A program made the translations under genes and the position numbers. Source: Dongia_A sp035695765 (GTDB lineage: Bacteria > Pseudomonadota > Alphaproteobacteria > Dongiales > Dongiaceae). From it: DNA of 64,000 nt. Position 1 is the stretch's first letter. The number at the start of each line of letters is the position of its first letter. The notes beneath the pieces are model-generated. The model was not told where the DNA came from and did not search any database. It worked only from the letters and a program-made list of their open reading frames with translations. The stretch is from the NCBI GenBank assembly GCA_035695765.1, contig DASRRI010000005.1, positions 17,408 to 81,407 on the forward strand, read 5' to 3'. Shown in pieces: positions 50,625 to 59,085 of this stretch.

Positions 50625-51758
50625 ATGAACTCGCTCGGTTTCAACAAGCGGCCGGAGGATACCCGCGTGGTCGTCGCCATGTCGGGCGGCGTCGACAGCA
50701 CGGTCACGGCGGCCTTGCTGAAGCGCGAGGGTTATGACGTGGTCGGCATCACCCTGCAGCTCTACGACCACGGACTGACGGTGGGCAAGAAGGGTGCCTG
50801 CTGCGCGGGGCAGGACATCTATGACGCACGGATGGCGGCGGACAAGATCGGCATTCCGCATTACGTGCTGGATTACGAGAACCGGTTTTCCGACGCGGTG
50901 ATGCAGGATTTCGCGGATTCGTATCTGGCGGGCGAGACGCCGATTCCCTGCGTGCGCTGCAATCAGCGGGTCAAGTTCCGCGACCTGCTCGCGCAGTCGC
51001 GCGAGCTGGGGGCAGAAGCGCTGGCGACCGGCCATTACGTGAAGCGCGTCACTGGCGCGCGCGGGGCGGAGCTGCATCGCGGCGCGGATCCCCGGCGCGA
51101 CCAGAGCTATTTCCTGTTCGCAACGACGCCCGAACAGCTGGATTTCCTGCGCTTCCCCTTGGGGGATTTACCGAAGACCGAGACGCGCGCGATCGCTGCG
51201 GAGTTCGAGCTGGCGGTGGCCGACAAGCCGGACAGCCAGGACATCTGCTTCGTGCCGACTGGCGGTTACGCCAAGGTCGTCGAGCGCCTGCGCCCCGGCG
51301 CGGCGGAGCCGGGCGAGCTGGTGCATTTGGACGGCCGCGTGCTGGGTCAGCATGACGGCCTCATCAATTTCACTGTGGGGCAGCGCAAGGGCCTCGGCCT
51401 CGGCGATCTCAACGAGAACGGCCAGCCGCTCTACGTGGTGCGGCTGGAGCCGGAGACGCGGCGCGTCTTCGTCGGTCCCAAGGCGGCGCTGGCGAAGTCG
51501 AGCGTGACCTTGCGGGAGGTCAACTGGCTGGGCGGCAACGATGAGCCGGGGGAGAATGTCGAAGTCGCGGTCAAGCTGCGCTCGATGACGGAGCCCAAGC
51601 CGGCGATCGCCTCGCTGCTGCCTGGCGGTCAGGCGCGCGTCGAATTGCTGGAGCCGCAGTTCGGAATCGCGCCTGGCCAGGCCTGTGTCTTCTATCAGGG
51701 CAGCCGTGTGCTCGGCGGCGGCTGGATCCAGCGGGAGCAGGCGGCGCGGGCTGCCTGA
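50625..51758 (+). CDS. mnmA: tRNA 2-thiouridine synthase MnmA
   Basis: MnmA puts sulfur on U34 of tRNA Lys, Glu and Gln, using sulfur relayed from IscS. The 377-residue product has the PP-loop ATPase motif SGGVDS near residue 20, a CVRCNQRVKF motif holding a conserved Cys, the catalytic-Cys-region PDSQDICFVP, and the C-terminal beta-barrel (GQRKGLGLGDLNENGQPLYVV; GQACVFYQGSRVLGGGWI). Placement after the isc operon fits its need for IscS. The 33-nt palindrome ends 24 bp before its ATG. Confidence 0.97.
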   Translation: MNSLGFNKRPEDTRVVVAMSGGVDSTVTAALLKREGYDVVGITLQLYDHGLTVGKKGACCAGQDIYDARMAADKIGIPHYVLDYENRFSDAVMQDFADSYLAGETPIPCVRCNQRVKFRDLLAQSRELGAEALATGHYVKRVTGARGAELHRGADPRRDQSYFLFATTPEQLDFLRFPLGDLPKTETRAIAAEFELAVADKPDSQDICFVPTGGYAKVVERLRPGAAEPGELVHLDGRVLGQHDGLINFTVGQRKGLGLGDLNENGQPLYVVRLEPETRRVFVGPKAALAKSSVTLREVNWLGGNDEPGENVEVAVKLRSMTEPKPAIASLLPGGQARVELLEPQFGIAPGQACVFYQGSRVLGGGWIQREQAARAA

Positions 51759-51772
51759 AAGGGGGAAACGCG

Positions 51773-52078
51773 ATGGACCTCAGTGAACTGACCGATGAGC
51801 TGCGCAAGCGCGCGGGGCAGAATGTGAAGCTCGGATACAAGGTGAAGTTCATCCTGGAGGAGGACGGCATCATCTTCTGGGATGGCACCGAGCACCCGCC
51901 GGCCATCGACAACGAGGACAAGCCTGACGCCACCACCACCATCAAGATCTCGCCCGAGAACATGAAGAAACTGATGGAGGGCGCGCTCGATCCGACGCTC
52001 GCCTACATGACCGGCAAGCTGAAGGTCGAGGGCAGCATGGGCGTGGCCCTGAAAATGACCTCCATGTTCTCGGATTAG
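51773..52078 (+). CDS. SCP2 sterol-binding-domain protein
   Basis: The 101-residue protein is a single SCP2 domain: VKFILEEDGIIFWDGTEHPP, DATTTIKISPENMKKLMEG, LAYMTGKLKVEGSMGVALKM. These cytoplasmic proteins have a hydrophobic pocket for lipids or acyl chains; bacterial roles are mostly unknown. It starts 14 bp after mnmA and may be co-transcribed. A good Shine-Dalgarno (AAAGGGGG) precedes the ATG. Confidence 0.92.
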   Translation: MDLSELTDELRKRAGQNVKLGYKVKFILEEDGIIFWDGTEHPPAIDNEDKPDATTTIKISPENMKKLMEGALDPTLAYMTGKLKVEGSMGVALKMTSMFSD

Positions 52079-52150
52079 CGCGAAAGATCAAAGGCTTGCG
52101 CTATCCTTGACGGGGCGGACGGCGGCCGCTATACGCTTGCCTCCGCATCC

Positions 52151-52171
52151 GGCCGGCTTTCCAAGCCGGCC
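52151..52171. terminator. Hairpin before tRNA-Met
   Basis: GGCCGGCTT and AAGCCGGCC form a perfect 9-bp stem around TCC, 72 bp after the SCP2 gene and just before the tRNA. TTGCGG follows, so it is at best a weak intrinsic terminator; it may instead separate the two transcripts. Confidence 0.45.
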
Positions 52172-52178
52172 TTGCGGT

Positions 52179-52253
52179 GGCGCCGTAGCTCAGTGGTAGA
52201 GCAGGGGAATCATAATCCCTGTGTCGGTGGTTCAAATCCGCCCGGCGCTACCA
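52179..52253 (+). tRNA. tRNA-Met (CAU)
   Basis: The 75-nt sequence folds as a cloverleaf: acceptor stem GGCGCCG/CGGCGCT with a G-T end pair, D arm GCTC-GAGC, anticodon stem GGGGA/TCCCT around ATCATAA with anticodon CAT, variable loop GTGTC, T stem GGTGG/CCGCC around TTCAAAT, discriminator A and an encoded CCA. The first base pair and D arm are of the elongator type; lysidine tRNA-Ile(CAU) is the other possibility but the body resembles alphaproteobacterial elongator tRNA-Met. Confidence 0.9.
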
Positions 52254-52289
52254 ATTCCTCGCCTGCCAGACAGAAAGAGGCAGTGCCGC

Positions 52290-53600
52290 ATGAACCGTGC
52301 TGGACCGTCGGAAGGAAGCGCGGCACGGCACGCCGGCGCGGTTGCCGCGGCGCTATCCGATCGCCCCAAGCGCATCGAGCCCCTTGGGATAAGAACGCGG
52401 CGCCTGCAGCGCAAGATCCTGAGCGCCGACCGTTCGCTCGAGGGCCGCTGGTGGCTGCTGTTCCACATGGTGTTGAAGCCGCTGCACAACCTTTGGCGCA
52501 TCGCGCCGCTGATCAAGAGGGTCGGCGCCCGGGTGAAGACGGAATTCGGCGTCCCGATCTACCGCCAGATCCTCGATCAGTGCCGTATCGTGTGGTCGAT
52601 CGGCGCGGCGCCCTGGGTCTACTACATGTGCGAGCTCTATCGCGACGGCGCGATGCGCGACGCGGGCGAATTCCTGATGCGCAATCCGACGAAGCACGGT
52701 GTCTTCAAGGCGTTGAATCGCATCGACCCGGAAGCGAAGAATCGCGCCCGCCAGCTTGGCGACAAGGTCGCTGTCGCCGCCTGGTGCGCGGAGGCTGGCA
52801 TCCCGCACCCACACCCGATCATCCTGGTCGAGGAGGGCCAGATCATCTGGCAGGACCGCACGAAGAGTGATCTCGATCGTGATCTCTTCATCAAGCGGCG
52901 CGACGGCCGCGGCGCTATTGGAGCCGGCGCTTATCGCCGCGTCGCTCCATTCGAATACCTGGACGCATACGACCGGCGGGTCACGCTGGATGAACTGCTG
53001 GCCGACCTTCAGCAGCGGTCCCTGCACTGGCAGCTGATGGTGCTGCCGCTGCTGCGCAACCATCCTGCGCTCGCCGATTTTGCGCAGGATTCGCTGCTCG
53101 CGTTCCGCGTTCTCAGCTGCCTCGATGAGCAGCTGCGTCCCGAGGTCACGAACCTGTATCTGCGTTCCATCACCAAGCTGGAGAAGCGTTGGGATGTCGG
53201 GCGGATCGAGGAGTTCGCCGCGAGGATCGATCTCGAGACCGGCAGGCTGGGTCGGATCACCGGCGACAAAGCGGATTGCCTGTCCGAATGGTTCGACCGG
53301 CATCCGGTCACCGGCGGTTTGGCAACGGAACGCATCGTGCCGTTCTGGCGGGAGCTGATGCAGCTTGCCCTCAAGGCCCACGACATGGTCCCCGAACGGG
53401 TCATGATCGGCTGGGACTTAGCGATCACCGAGACCGGGCCGGTGCTGCTGGAGGGCAACAGCTTCGCCGACCCCCTTTATCCGCAGCGGGTGTTCGAGAA
53501 GCCGTTCGGCCACATGCGCCTCGGCCAGCTCATGAACTTTCATCTCGACCGGCTGGAAGCCAAGCTCGCCCAGTCGCCGGGATTCTTTCTCACAAAATGA
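52290..53600 (+). CDS. Sugar-transfer-associated ATP-grasp domain protein
   Basis: The 436-residue protein has an N-terminal helical region of about 150 residues and a C-terminal ATP-grasp of the sugar-transfer-associated type. Visible elements are DRDLFIKRRDGRGAIGAGAYRR (ATP-grasp lysine and loop), LLRNHPALADFAQDSLLAFRV, and WDLAITETGPVLLEGNSFADP, holding the catalytic Asp/Glu/Asn metal cluster. Members are often found near exopolysaccharide or LPS genes and presumably ligate an amino or carboxyl group; the substrate is unknown. AGAGG lies before the ATG. It stands alone here, 36 bp after tRNA-Met. Confidence 0.82.
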   Translation: MNRAGPSEGSAARHAGAVAAALSDRPKRIEPLGIRTRRLQRKILSADRSLEGRWWLLFHMVLKPLHNLWRIAPLIKRVGARVKTEFGVPIYRQILDQCRIVWSIGAAPWVYYMCELYRDGAMRDAGEFLMRNPTKHGVFKALNRIDPEAKNRARQLGDKVAVAAWCAEAGIPHPHPIILVEEGQIIWQDRTKSDLDRDLFIKRRDGRGAIGAGAYRRVAPFEYLDAYDRRVTLDELLADLQQRSLHWQLMVLPLLRNHPALADFAQDSLLAFRVLSCLDEQLRPEVTNLYLRSITKLEKRWDVGRIEEFAARIDLETGRLGRITGDKADCLSEWFDRHPVTGGLATERIVPFWRELMQLALKAHDMVPERVMIGWDLAITETGPVLLEGNSFADPLYPQRVFEKPFGHMRLGQLMNFHLDRLEAKLAQSPGFFLTK

Positions 53601-53653
53601 TCCTGCTTGGCGCCGCACCGTCTCGATCACCCGTGGTTCACAAAAACGACGCT

Positions 53654-53860
53654 ATGAGAAAGCTGCTGCTCATTCTCTGGCTCGCCGCGAGCGTCCTGCT
53701 GCTGCTTCTCGCGATCGTGCTCGGCTACATGAGCCTGATGATGGGCGCGGTGCATTGGGATTGGTGGCTGTCGCTTGGGCTTGGCGCTGGTTTTCTGGCG
53801 ATCGGTGGGGGCTGCTTCTGGATGTGCCGGCGGGCCTATCGGCTGCTCAAGATAGGCTGA
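53654..53860 (+). CDS. Small two-helix membrane protein
   Basis: I do not recognise this 68-residue protein. It has two hydrophobic segments (about 3-26 and 37-55), joined by a short loop (GAVHWDWW), and a basic tail (CRRAYRLLKIG). An alternative start at 53597 overlaps the previous stop by 4 bp and adds 19 non-hydrophobic residues; neither start has a good Shine-Dalgarno. Coding is plausible rather than certain. Confidence 0.45.
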   Translation: MRKLLLILWLAASVLLLLLAIVLGYMSLMMGAVHWDWWLSLGLGAGFLAIGGGCFWMCRRAYRLLKIG

Positions 53861-53974
53861 AATTCTCGCCGATCTGCCATTCGGCCTAGCCGAGGAGGCT
53901 GCGGCATCGCATCCTACGCGGCTTGTTTCATCCTTTGTAAAGTCTGGTTAAGTCCCTTCGGTTATGGTCGCGCA

Positions 53975-54556
53975 ATGGAATCGCAATGGCGCATCGCGAG
54001 CGACACGTTCTTCGTGTTCGATCCCGACCGCGAGTTCGACAGTGTGCTCGCGCGCATCCGATCGCCCAGGATCGCGCGGGTGCTGCGCTACTGGCATGGC
54101 CTGCGCAATGGCCGTGCGTTTCCGGCGCGCGCTGAAATCGATCCGGCCGAGATCAAGGGGGCGCTCCCGCACCTGATGATCACCGGCATTTCCTATCAGC
54201 CGTTCCGCGTGTTCTATCGGCTGGTCGGCACCGAGATCGTGCATTGGGCGCGGGTCGATTTCACCAACCGCTACGCCGATGAGCTGATCTTCGATGATCA
54301 AGGCCATGACTGGACGGATTATTACCGCGCTGCCGTTGGAGCCGGGAAACCGGCCTACGGGATCACCGACTGGATGGAGGAAGGGCGCAACCCGATATGG
54401 GTGGAATCCTTGATCTGCCCGCTCTCCGACGACGGGCAGATCATCAACCGCTGCCTCGCGATCGAGGATTACGAGCCGATGAGCGTAATCGAGATCGAAG
54501 CGTTGCCGCCGGTGGGCAAGCGGCAAGCGCAAGCACTCAAGAAGGCATCGGAATAG
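53975..54556 (+). CDS. PAS_5-family protein
   Basis: The 193-residue product resembles the PAS_5 family (PF07310), small alphaproteobacterial proteins made of one PAS-like domain. Seen segments are RVLRYWHGLRNGRAFPARAEIDP, LPHLMITGIS, RVFYRLVGTEIVHWARVDFTNR, and SLICPLSDDGQIINRCLAIEDY. No kinase, cyclase or DNA-binding domain is attached, so it would act through protein contact. It is convergent with the PrsW-like gene. Function unknown. Confidence 0.85.
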   Translation: MESQWRIASDTFFVFDPDREFDSVLARIRSPRIARVLRYWHGLRNGRAFPARAEIDPAEIKGALPHLMITGISYQPFRVFYRLVGTEIVHWARVDFTNRYADELIFDDQGHDWTDYYRAAVGAGKPAYGITDWMEEGRNPIWVESLICPLSDDGQIINRCLAIEDYEPMSVIEIEALPPVGKRQAQALKKASE

Positions 54557-54577
54557 GCCCCTGCTGCCACGAAGAGC

Positions 54578-55561
54578 TTAGCGCTTCTGCCGCAACACCC
54601 AGCTCGCGATGATGGCAAAGACCGAGCCGGCAAGGCTGACGGTGCCGACCAGGGCGTTCTGCACATCAGGCGTTCCAGGGGGCGTTTCCGGCTGCGGCGC
54701 TTCAACGAATATGACCCAGACGATCGCGGCGATGAGGCCGGCGATACCGAGCACCAGCACGATGTTGGCCGCCCAACGCCAGCGGCGAACGATGGCCTTG
54801 TGGCTCAACTCCGCGGCGATCGGATCATCGGCGGCGGCACGGCGGATTGCACTGCGCAAAGACCACAGGCCGGCGATCAGCACCAGCGCGATGCCGCCGG
54901 CCACGACCGGCAGCGCGGCAAGCATGGTCGGGATGCTGACCGTCCTGGTCCTCAAGTATTCCGCCAGCGGGGGCAGCAGGCCTGCATCATAGAGCGCGTG
55001 GCACCCTGCCGCGACGAGGTAGCCGATGATGGGCAGATGCCAATGCCGCCATCCGCGCGCGGCGAAGCGCATCAGGAACCCGCCGAAGATCATGGCGAGC
55101 AGCGTATGGGTGAGGGTGGCGAGGAAGCCGCGGCCCAACGCGATCAGAATCGCATAATCGCCGAACACCATCGCGTAGCCCTGGTTCTCCACCACCGCAA
55201 ACCCGACCGCGACGAACAAGGCAGCCTGGAAGGCCTGGGCTGGTGTCACGCGCCGCCAGAACGGCAGCAGCGCGATGATGGCTGCCAGTCCCTTAACCCC
55301 TTCCTCGGGCAAGCCGGCGCGCAGGATTGCGAAAGGCAGAGCGGTGGCAGCAGAGGTCAGCGTCTCAAAGCCCGACAAGCCTGGCGCCACAAAATGTCGC
55401 AACGCCAGGCTGAGGAGGAACGTGCAGATGATGCCGGCTCCGATGGCTGTGGCTGCCAAACTCCACAGCGCCGGGCGCGGGAAGAGATACTGGAACAGCA
55501 GCACGAACAAGCCGGCGCAGAACAGCACCGCCAGCAAGGCTGGCATCGGGGGCAGGGTCAT
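54578..55561 (-). CDS. PrsW-family intramembrane metalloprotease
   Basis: The 327-residue product has about eight or nine hydrophobic helices and the PrsW-family motifs: PEEGVKG (EE-x3-K type; here E-E-G-V-K), FAVVENQGY, the first His region LTHTLLAMIFG, and HALYDAG (H-x3-D). These contain the probable zinc ligands of this family, related to CAAX proteases. B. subtilis PrsW cleaves an anti-sigma factor; no anti-sigma factor gene is next to this one. The C-terminus has two further helices and a Pro-rich loop. Confidence 0.8.
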   Translation of the reverse strand: MTLPPMPALLAVLFCAGLFVLLFQYLFPRPALWSLAATAIGAGIICTFLLSLALRHFVAPGLSGFETLTSAATALPFAILRAGLPEEGVKGLAAIIALLPFWRRVTPAQAFQAALFVAVGFAVVENQGYAMVFGDYAILIALGRGFLATLTHTLLAMIFGGFLMRFAARGWRHWHLPIIGYLVAAGCHALYDAGLLPPLAEYLRTRTVSIPTMLAALPVVAGGIALVLIAGLWSLRSAIRRAAADDPIAAELSHKAIVRRWRWAANIVLVLGIAGLIAAIVWVIFVEAPQPETPPGTPDVQNALVGTVSLAGSVFAIIASWVLRQKR

Positions 55562-55646
55562 GGGCGCCAGTGATCCGTCGATGGGTCCGCCATGGGTACA
55601 GGGAATTGGTCTCCAGAGGATTAACGGAGGCTATCTAGCCCACGCG

Positions 55647-56429
55647 CTATTGTTCGGCCTTCGTGACAGCTTCGACTGAGTCTTCAATGATGGCCGGCGA
55701 AACCTGGGCGGCGGCAAGCACACCCGCAGCGCCGCTCCGGATCATGGCTTCGATCTCCGCGGCCACCAATTCCTGCAAGTGCCACAAATGGCCGTCGTGG
55801 ATGCCATGCTCTTCGAGCTTCCTGACGGTCTGATAGAGATACATTGCGCAGGATCCAACATAGCCCGCAGCGCGGGCGAGGATGCGCGCCGTCTGTTCGA
55901 CCGGCAGCTTGCCGACATAGCCCCTGCCGGTCGGGCCGGCATAGAACACCAGCGCGCGCACGGTTTCATTCTGCGTGCGCACATTGATCCAGCGCATGGT
56001 CTGTACATCCTCAAGATAGCCGATCTCCCGGACTACCAGCCGGCGCAGCTGATCATGGTGATCGTTGTCCGGCAGGCGATAGGCGACGCCCTCGCAGCAC
56101 CCACCGCGCTCCAGCGCCATCATCAGCCCCGGCATTTCCGGCGTGCCGCGCCATGATTTCAGCTCGAGGCAAAAGGAGCGATGCCATCCGTAGGCGATGC
56201 CGCGCCGATGCTCGAGCGCGGTGAATTCCGGCTTCCAGATCAGGGAACCGTAGGCGAATAGCCACAGCGGGTTCGGGTTGTGCTGCTTCAGAAGCCCTTC
56301 GACCACGCCGTCATAGTGCGCCTCGGTGATGCGCGTATAGCCGGGCTCTGGCCCGGGATTGCGCTCCAGCCGCTCCACCCGCGCGACCAGGTCTGCGGTC
56401 AGGGTGATTGGCCGGGTAGATCGCGGCAC
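55647..56429 (-). CDS. ChaC-like gamma-glutamylcyclotransferase
   Basis: The 260-residue protein carries the ChaC signature WLFAYGSLIWKPEF (substrate-binding YGSL), followed by YGWHRSFCLELKSWRGTPE, the general-acid region, and YVGKLPVEQTARILARAAGYVGS. ChaC enzymes cleave glutathione or gamma-glutamyl peptides to 5-oxoproline. It is the last gene of the minus-strand run that begins with the liv transporter, 12 bp after the serine hydrolase gene. Confidence 0.9.
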   Translation of the reverse strand: MPRSTRPITLTADLVARVERLERNPGPEPGYTRITEAHYDGVVEGLLKQHNPNPLWLFAYGSLIWKPEFTALEHRRGIAYGWHRSFCLELKSWRGTPEMPGLMMALERGGCCEGVAYRLPDNDHHDQLRRLVVREIGYLEDVQTMRWINVRTQNETVRALVFYAGPTGRGYVGKLPVEQTARILARAAGYVGSCAMYLYQTVRKLEEHGIHDGHLWHLQELVAAEIEAMIRSGAAGVLAAAQVSPAIIEDSVEAVTKAEQ

Positions 56430-56441
56430 GGCCGGCCCTCG

Positions 56442-57605
56442 CTAGACGTGCAGCGCGCCAGCGATCGCCTCGAACGCGGCCAGCAACAGCCGGTCCGTCG
56501 CTTCGTCGAGGGGCAGCGGCTGGGACGAGAGCTTGGCGATCACCATCTCGGCCGCGGGATCGATATAGATCCACTGGCCGTGAATGCCGATGGCACAATA
56601 GGCGCCGCTGGCATTGCCGATCATGTACCACTGGCTGCGATAGCGGCCGTTGGGCAGGAACTTCGCCGCCGTCTCGGTCGCCAGCCAAGGGCGCTGGTCA
56701 CCATTGTTGAGGATATCCTCGATCCACCAGCGCGGCGCGACCTGCCGGTCGCTAGCACGGCCGAAATTCCGCACCATCTCGCCGAAGCGCGCCAGATCGC
56801 GCAGGGTCACGCCGATGCCTCCGGCCGAGCGCGCGGCCCCCAGGCGATCCACCGTGACATGTGCATCGGCTTCGGCGCCGAGCTTGGTCCAGATCAGCTC
56901 GCTCAGCAGCTGCGCATAAGGCATGCCGCTGGCGCGCTCCAGGATCCAGCCCAGGAGGTCGGAGTTGGGCGAAACATAGTGGAATTTCGCGCCGTGCGGA
57001 TTTTCACCGCGCCGCAACGTCACGAGAAAGCTGCGCAGATCCGTGGCAAGCGCCGGATTGTCGACCGGGTTCCAGCCGGTCGCGGCGCGATAGCGCGCGA
57101 AATCGCCGGTGGTGTCGAGGTAGTTCTCAACGAAGGTGATGCCGACATTCATGTCGAGCACGTGCCGCACCGTGCAATCGCCATAAGCCGAGCCGCTGGC
57201 CTCCGGAATGTAGCGCAGGACCGGCGCATCGGGATCAAGCTGCCCGCGCTCGACCAAGATGCCGGCGAGAATGCCGGTGATCGACTTGCTGACCGAGAAG
57301 ACGATGTGCGGATTTGTCGGCGTCAAGCCGTTGCCATACCACTCGAACGCAACCTGACCCTGATGCAGAACCATGAAACCGTCGGTCGAGGTCTGCGGCA
57401 GCAGGCGATCGAGAGTCCAGCGCACGCCGGCCGGACCGGTAAACTCAAACGAGCCGAGCGCGCGCGGATTCTGCGGCAGGGCCGAGACGCGCGCCGGGTC
57501 ATGCGCGATGCGCGCGACCGGCAGAAGCTCCGGCACATGATGGAAGGCCCAGCAGTTCCACGGCGGTTGGCGCCAATTGGCCAACGTTACGCCGGCGGCC
57601 TGCAT
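56442..57605 (-). CDS. Serine hydrolase, beta-lactamase (class C/EstB) fold
   Basis: The 387-residue product has the S-x-x-K motif in VFSVSKSITGILAGILVERGQL and the YxN-type region FHYVSPNSDLLGWILERASG. The third conserved motif (HxG-like) lies toward GIHGQWIYIDPAAEMVIAKL. Members are esterases, D-amino-acid peptidases or amide hydrolases. No signal peptide is visible, so it is probably cytoplasmic. The ATG at 57605 has AAGGA six bases upstream. It sits 15 bp after livF and shares that transcription unit with the ABC transporter and the ChaC gene, suggesting work on an imported amide or peptide. Confidence 0.88.
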   Translation of the reverse strand: MQAAGVTLANWRQPPWNCWAFHHVPELLPVARIAHDPARVSALPQNPRALGSFEFTGPAGVRWTLDRLLPQTSTDGFMVLHQGQVAFEWYGNGLTPTNPHIVFSVSKSITGILAGILVERGQLDPDAPVLRYIPEASGSAYGDCTVRHVLDMNVGITFVENYLDTTGDFARYRAATGWNPVDNPALATDLRSFLVTLRRGENPHGAKFHYVSPNSDLLGWILERASGMPYAQLLSELIWTKLGAEADAHVTVDRLGAARSAGGIGVTLRDLARFGEMVRNFGRASDRQVAPRWWIEDILNNGDQRPWLATETAAKFLPNGRYRSQWYMIGNASGAYCAIGIHGQWIYIDPAAEMVIAKLSSQPLPLDEATDRLLLAAFEAIAGALHV

Positions 57606-57619
57606 CGCCGTTCCTTGCT

Positions 57620-58351
57620 TCAAGATTGCCGCACTCCCCTTCCTTCGCGCTTCAGTCCGACCCCGACATAGTGATGCAATAACCGCGGATCGTCTCGCAG
57701 AATGTCTGGTGCCACGCTCTCGCAGCTGCGGCCATTCTCGATAAACACGACACGATCCGCAACTTTCAGCGCGGCTTCGACTCTTTGTTCCACCAGGATG
57801 GTCGCGACGCCCTCAGATTTCAGCCGTTGGACGGTATCCAGAATGGTGGCGATGGCACTCGGCATCAATCCCTCGGTCGGCTCGTCGAGCAGGAGGGCTT
57901 TGGGCTCGAGGCACAGCGCACGGGCGGTCGCCAGCATCTGCTGCTCGCCACCGCTCAAGGTGCCTGCGCGCTGCCGCATGCGCTGCCTGAGGACCGGGAA
58001 AAGACCGAGCACCCGCTCCAGCGTGGCCTCGCCGCGATCGCGGGTCATCAGCCCGACCTGCAGATTCTCTTCGACGGTGAGGTCGGAGAACAGGCGTCTT
58101 CCCTGCGGACAATAACCGATACCTTGCTTTGGAACAGCGTGGGCGGGCAGGGCGGTGAGATCGGCGCCATCCAGCGTCACGCGTCCGGATCGCGGCCGCA
58201 CCAGCCCCATGATGGCCTTGAGCAGTGTGGTCTTGCCGGCGCCGTTGCGGCCCAGAAGGCACAGCACCTCGCCCTGGTTCAGCTCCAGCGCAAAGTCGCG
58301 CAGCACCTGCACGTTGCCATAGAAGCTGTTGAGGCCGTCGATCGTCAGCAT
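57620..58351 (-). CDS. livF: Branched-chain-amino-acid-type ABC transporter ATPase LivF
   Basis: LivF is the second ATPase of a LivFGHM-type importer. The 243-residue product has Walker A GRNGAGKTTLLKAIMG, the LSGGEQQML signature, and Walker B ALLLDEPTEGLMPS. IGYCPQGRRLFSDLTVEENL is a LivF-type Q-loop region. Its ATG overlaps the livG stop (TGATG); a GTG one codon earlier is an alternative start. Confidence 0.95.
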   Translation of the reverse strand: MLTIDGLNSFYGNVQVLRDFALELNQGEVLCLLGRNGAGKTTLLKAIMGLVRPRSGRVTLDGADLTALPAHAVPKQGIGYCPQGRRLFSDLTVEENLQVGLMTRDRGEATLERVLGLFPVLRQRMRQRAGTLSGGEQQMLATARALCLEPKALLLDEPTEGLMPSAIATILDTVQRLKSEGVATILVEQRVEAALKVADRVVFIENGRSCESVAPDILRDDPRLLHHYVGVGLKREGRGVRQS

Positions 58352-59085
58352 CACGCCCCCAGATAGGCTTGCTGGACGGCGGCGTTGGCGGTGATCTCCG
58401 CTGGCGTTCCCTCGGCCAGGATCGCGCCATTGCTCATGACCGTGATGCGCTGCGCCAGCTCCATCACCACATCCATGTTGTGCTCGATGAGGAGGATGGT
58501 GGCGTCGGCGGCGATCTCCCGCACCAGCTTGCAGAAATTGGTGATCTCCGCCTCGGACAGGCCTTGCGTCGGCTCATCCAGCACCAGCAGCCTCGGCTTC
58601 AGCGCCAGGCTCATGGCGACCTCCAGCAGGCGCTGGTGGCCATAAGGCAGGTTCGCCGCGGGCGTGTCGCTGCGCTCCGTGAGCTCTACCCGCTGCAATG
58701 CATTCGTGACGGCGGAGGCGAGTGCGCCGTGATCGATCCGATGCCACGGTGCCTTGCCCAGGGTCAGTGCGCGCTGTGCTGCCAGGGCCACGTTGTCGAA
58801 ACAGCTGAGATTGCGGAACACGCTGGTGATCTGGAAGGTGTAGACGATCCCGCGAGCGACACGCTCCCATGGCGGGAGGCGTGTGATGTCATCTCCGCCG
58901 AACAGAATCGCGCCGGTGCTGGGCGCGACGCGGCCGGAGATCATGCTGACCAAGGTTGTCTTGCCGGCGCCGTTCGGGCCGATGACGGCACGGATCTCGC
59001 CCGGGTCCAGGCGGAAATCGACCTGATCCACAGCGGTAAGGCCGCCGAAGCGTCGGCTCAGGCTGCGCGTCTCGAGGAAGCTCAT
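58351..59085 (-). CDS. livG: Branched-chain-amino-acid-type ABC transporter ATPase LivG
   Basis: LivG is the first ATPase of the importer. The 244-residue product has Walker A GPNGAGKTTLVSMISG, the LivG-specific signature LPYGHQRLLEVAMSLAL in place of LSGGQ, Walker B LLVLDEPTQGLSEAE, and H-loop IEHNMDVVM. It overlaps the livM stop by 4 bp and the livF start by one base, so the whole set is translationally coupled. Confidence 0.95.
   Translation of the reverse strand: MSFLETRSLSRRFGGLTAVDQVDFRLDPGEIRAVIGPNGAGKTTLVSMISGRVAPSTGAILFGGDDITRLPPWERVARGIVYTFQITSVFRNLSCFDNVALAAQRALTLGKAPWHRIDHGALASAVTNALQRVELTERSDTPAANLPYGHQRLLEVAMSLALKPRLLVLDEPTQGLSEAEITNFCKLVREIAADATILLIEHNMDVVMELAQRITVMSNGAILAEGTPAEITANAAVQQAYLGA

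Noticed and set aside
56280..57671. Plus-strand frame over the ChaC and serine-hydrolase genes
   Set aside because: It spans two complete minus-strand genes with visible motifs; a shadow.
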